From positions 1 through 14,418 of the forward strand of contig NZ_JBAKHX010000126.1 of NCBI RefSeq assembly GCF_036906915.1: DNA of 14,418 nucleotides. Direction: 5' to 3'. Origin of the DNA: Phytohabitans sp036906915. Lineage in GTDB: Bacteria > Actinomycetota > Actinomycetes > Mycobacteriales > Micromonosporaceae. Under the pieces are notes generated by a model. The model did not search any database and had not been told where the DNA came from. It saw only the letters and a program-made list of their open reading frames with translations. The position numbers were made by a program, and so were the translations under genes. Of the stretch, positions 14,326 through 14,418 are shown piece after piece. Each line of letters starts with the position of its first letter. Position 1 is the first letter of the stretch.

Positions 14326-14358
14326 CGGATCTGAGATCAGAGCACGTGCGTTTGCCCT
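14312..14358. repeat. Compound hairpin with nested palindrome
   Basis: AGGGCAAATGCACG (14312-14325) pairs with CGTGCGTTTGCCCT (14345-14358), with a single T/C difference that becomes a wobble pair in RNA. Inside it, TCTGA-GA-TCAGA (14330-14341) forms its own 5-bp stem. This is a diverged, more elaborate version of the perfect inverted repeat at 13963-14018. Confidence 0.75.
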
Positions 14359-14393
14359 GAGACGAAACTCGGCCCAGCCACGTGTGCGGCAGC

Positions 14394-14412
14394 GTCCCGG
14401 CGGAGCCGGGAC
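14394..14412. terminator. 8-bp hairpin at the window end, possible terminator
   Basis: GTCCCGGC (14394-14401) and GCCGGGAC (14405-14412) are perfect arms with a GGA loop, followed by TTCGGG. This form is common at gene ends in high-GC bacteria. It may terminate a gene lying beyond the right edge on the minus strand. The orientation cannot be decided from the window. Confidence 0.4.
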
Positions 14413-14418
14413 TTCGGG

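Larger units (their letters stand above)
13871..14418. other. Non-coding, structure-rich intergenic region
   Basis: No open frame here looks like protein: the available frames are Arg/Pro-rich, match no family I know, and several begin inside the inverted repeats. The stretch holds 9-bp tandem repeats (13903-13938), a perfect 21-bp inverted repeat (13963-14018), another CCTTGATC copy (14030-14037), a 13-bp GC hairpin (14262-14291), a compound hairpin (14312-14358) and an 8-bp hairpin (14394-14412). Between about 14045 and 14260 I see nothing recognisable. The next gene lies beyond the window. Confidence 0.7.

Noticed and set aside
13963..14358. CRISPR array
   Set aside because: The repeats are irregularly spaced, occur in both orientations and lack unique spacers of constant length. 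No cas genes are present.
14001..14360. 119-codon plus-strand frame and the minus-strand frames starting at 14305 and 14324
   Set aside because: All start inside the repeat element, overlap each other on both strands and have Arg/Pro-rich compositions without recognisable domains.

Overview
This 14.4 kb window is very GC-rich. It uses GTG starts freely and has tightly packed genes with GC-dominated third codon positions. The gene content (actinobacterial RlmB with a long basic N-terminus, Hsp70-propeller membrane fusion, sugar ABC transporter without its own ATPase, DUF559-type protein) points to a high-GC actinobacterium. My best guess is the Micromonosporaceae, but no rRNA or other typing marker is present, so the family is an inference.

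Region 1 (1-5471, + strand) is a carbohydrate-uptake locus. The 3' end of a LacI-family regulator overlaps by 4 nt a lipoprotein solute-binding protein (SBP1). Two MalF/MalG-type permeases follow, overlapping by 1 nt, then a four-helix DUF624/YesL-like membrane protein. After about 100 bp comes a second, clearly paralogous solute-binding lipoprotein (SBP2). No ATPase is encoded, so a shared MsiK-type ATPase elsewhere is presumably used. SBP + two permeases + YesL-like protein resembles the Bacillus rhamnogalacturonan (yes) cluster, and a pectate lyase lies 5 kb further on. A pectin-derived substrate is therefore plausible but unproven.

Region 2 (5511-12100, - strand), in transcription order: a secreted two-domain PL3 pectate lyase, cysteinyl-tRNA synthetase (cysS), 23S rRNA 2'-O-methyltransferase (rlmB, overlapping cysS by 11 nt), and an 865-residue protein joining a cytoplasmic Hsp70-type ATPase, one membrane helix and an extracytoplasmic PQQ-like repeat domain.

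Region 3 (12101-13870): an IclR-type regulator is divergent from the pectate lyase. Two inverted repeats lie between them and are candidate operators. The IclR protein lacks part of the usual effector domain. Next comes a short stretch with two CCACAG/CTGTGG-type palindromes overlapping DnaA-box-like sequences, then an AbiEi/DUF559-family protein whose nuclease motif appears degenerate.

Region 4 (13871-14418) is non-coding and rich in structure: a perfect 21-bp-arm inverted repeat, a 13-bp GC hairpin, a compound hairpin and an 8-bp hairpin at the window edge. The two largest repeats share the motif GATCAAGGGCAAACGCACG. Pairs of GATCAAG spaced 19-20 bp apart occur here twice and once more in the DUF624-SBP2 gap. 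They look like one dispersed intergenic element family, the most unexplained signal in the window.
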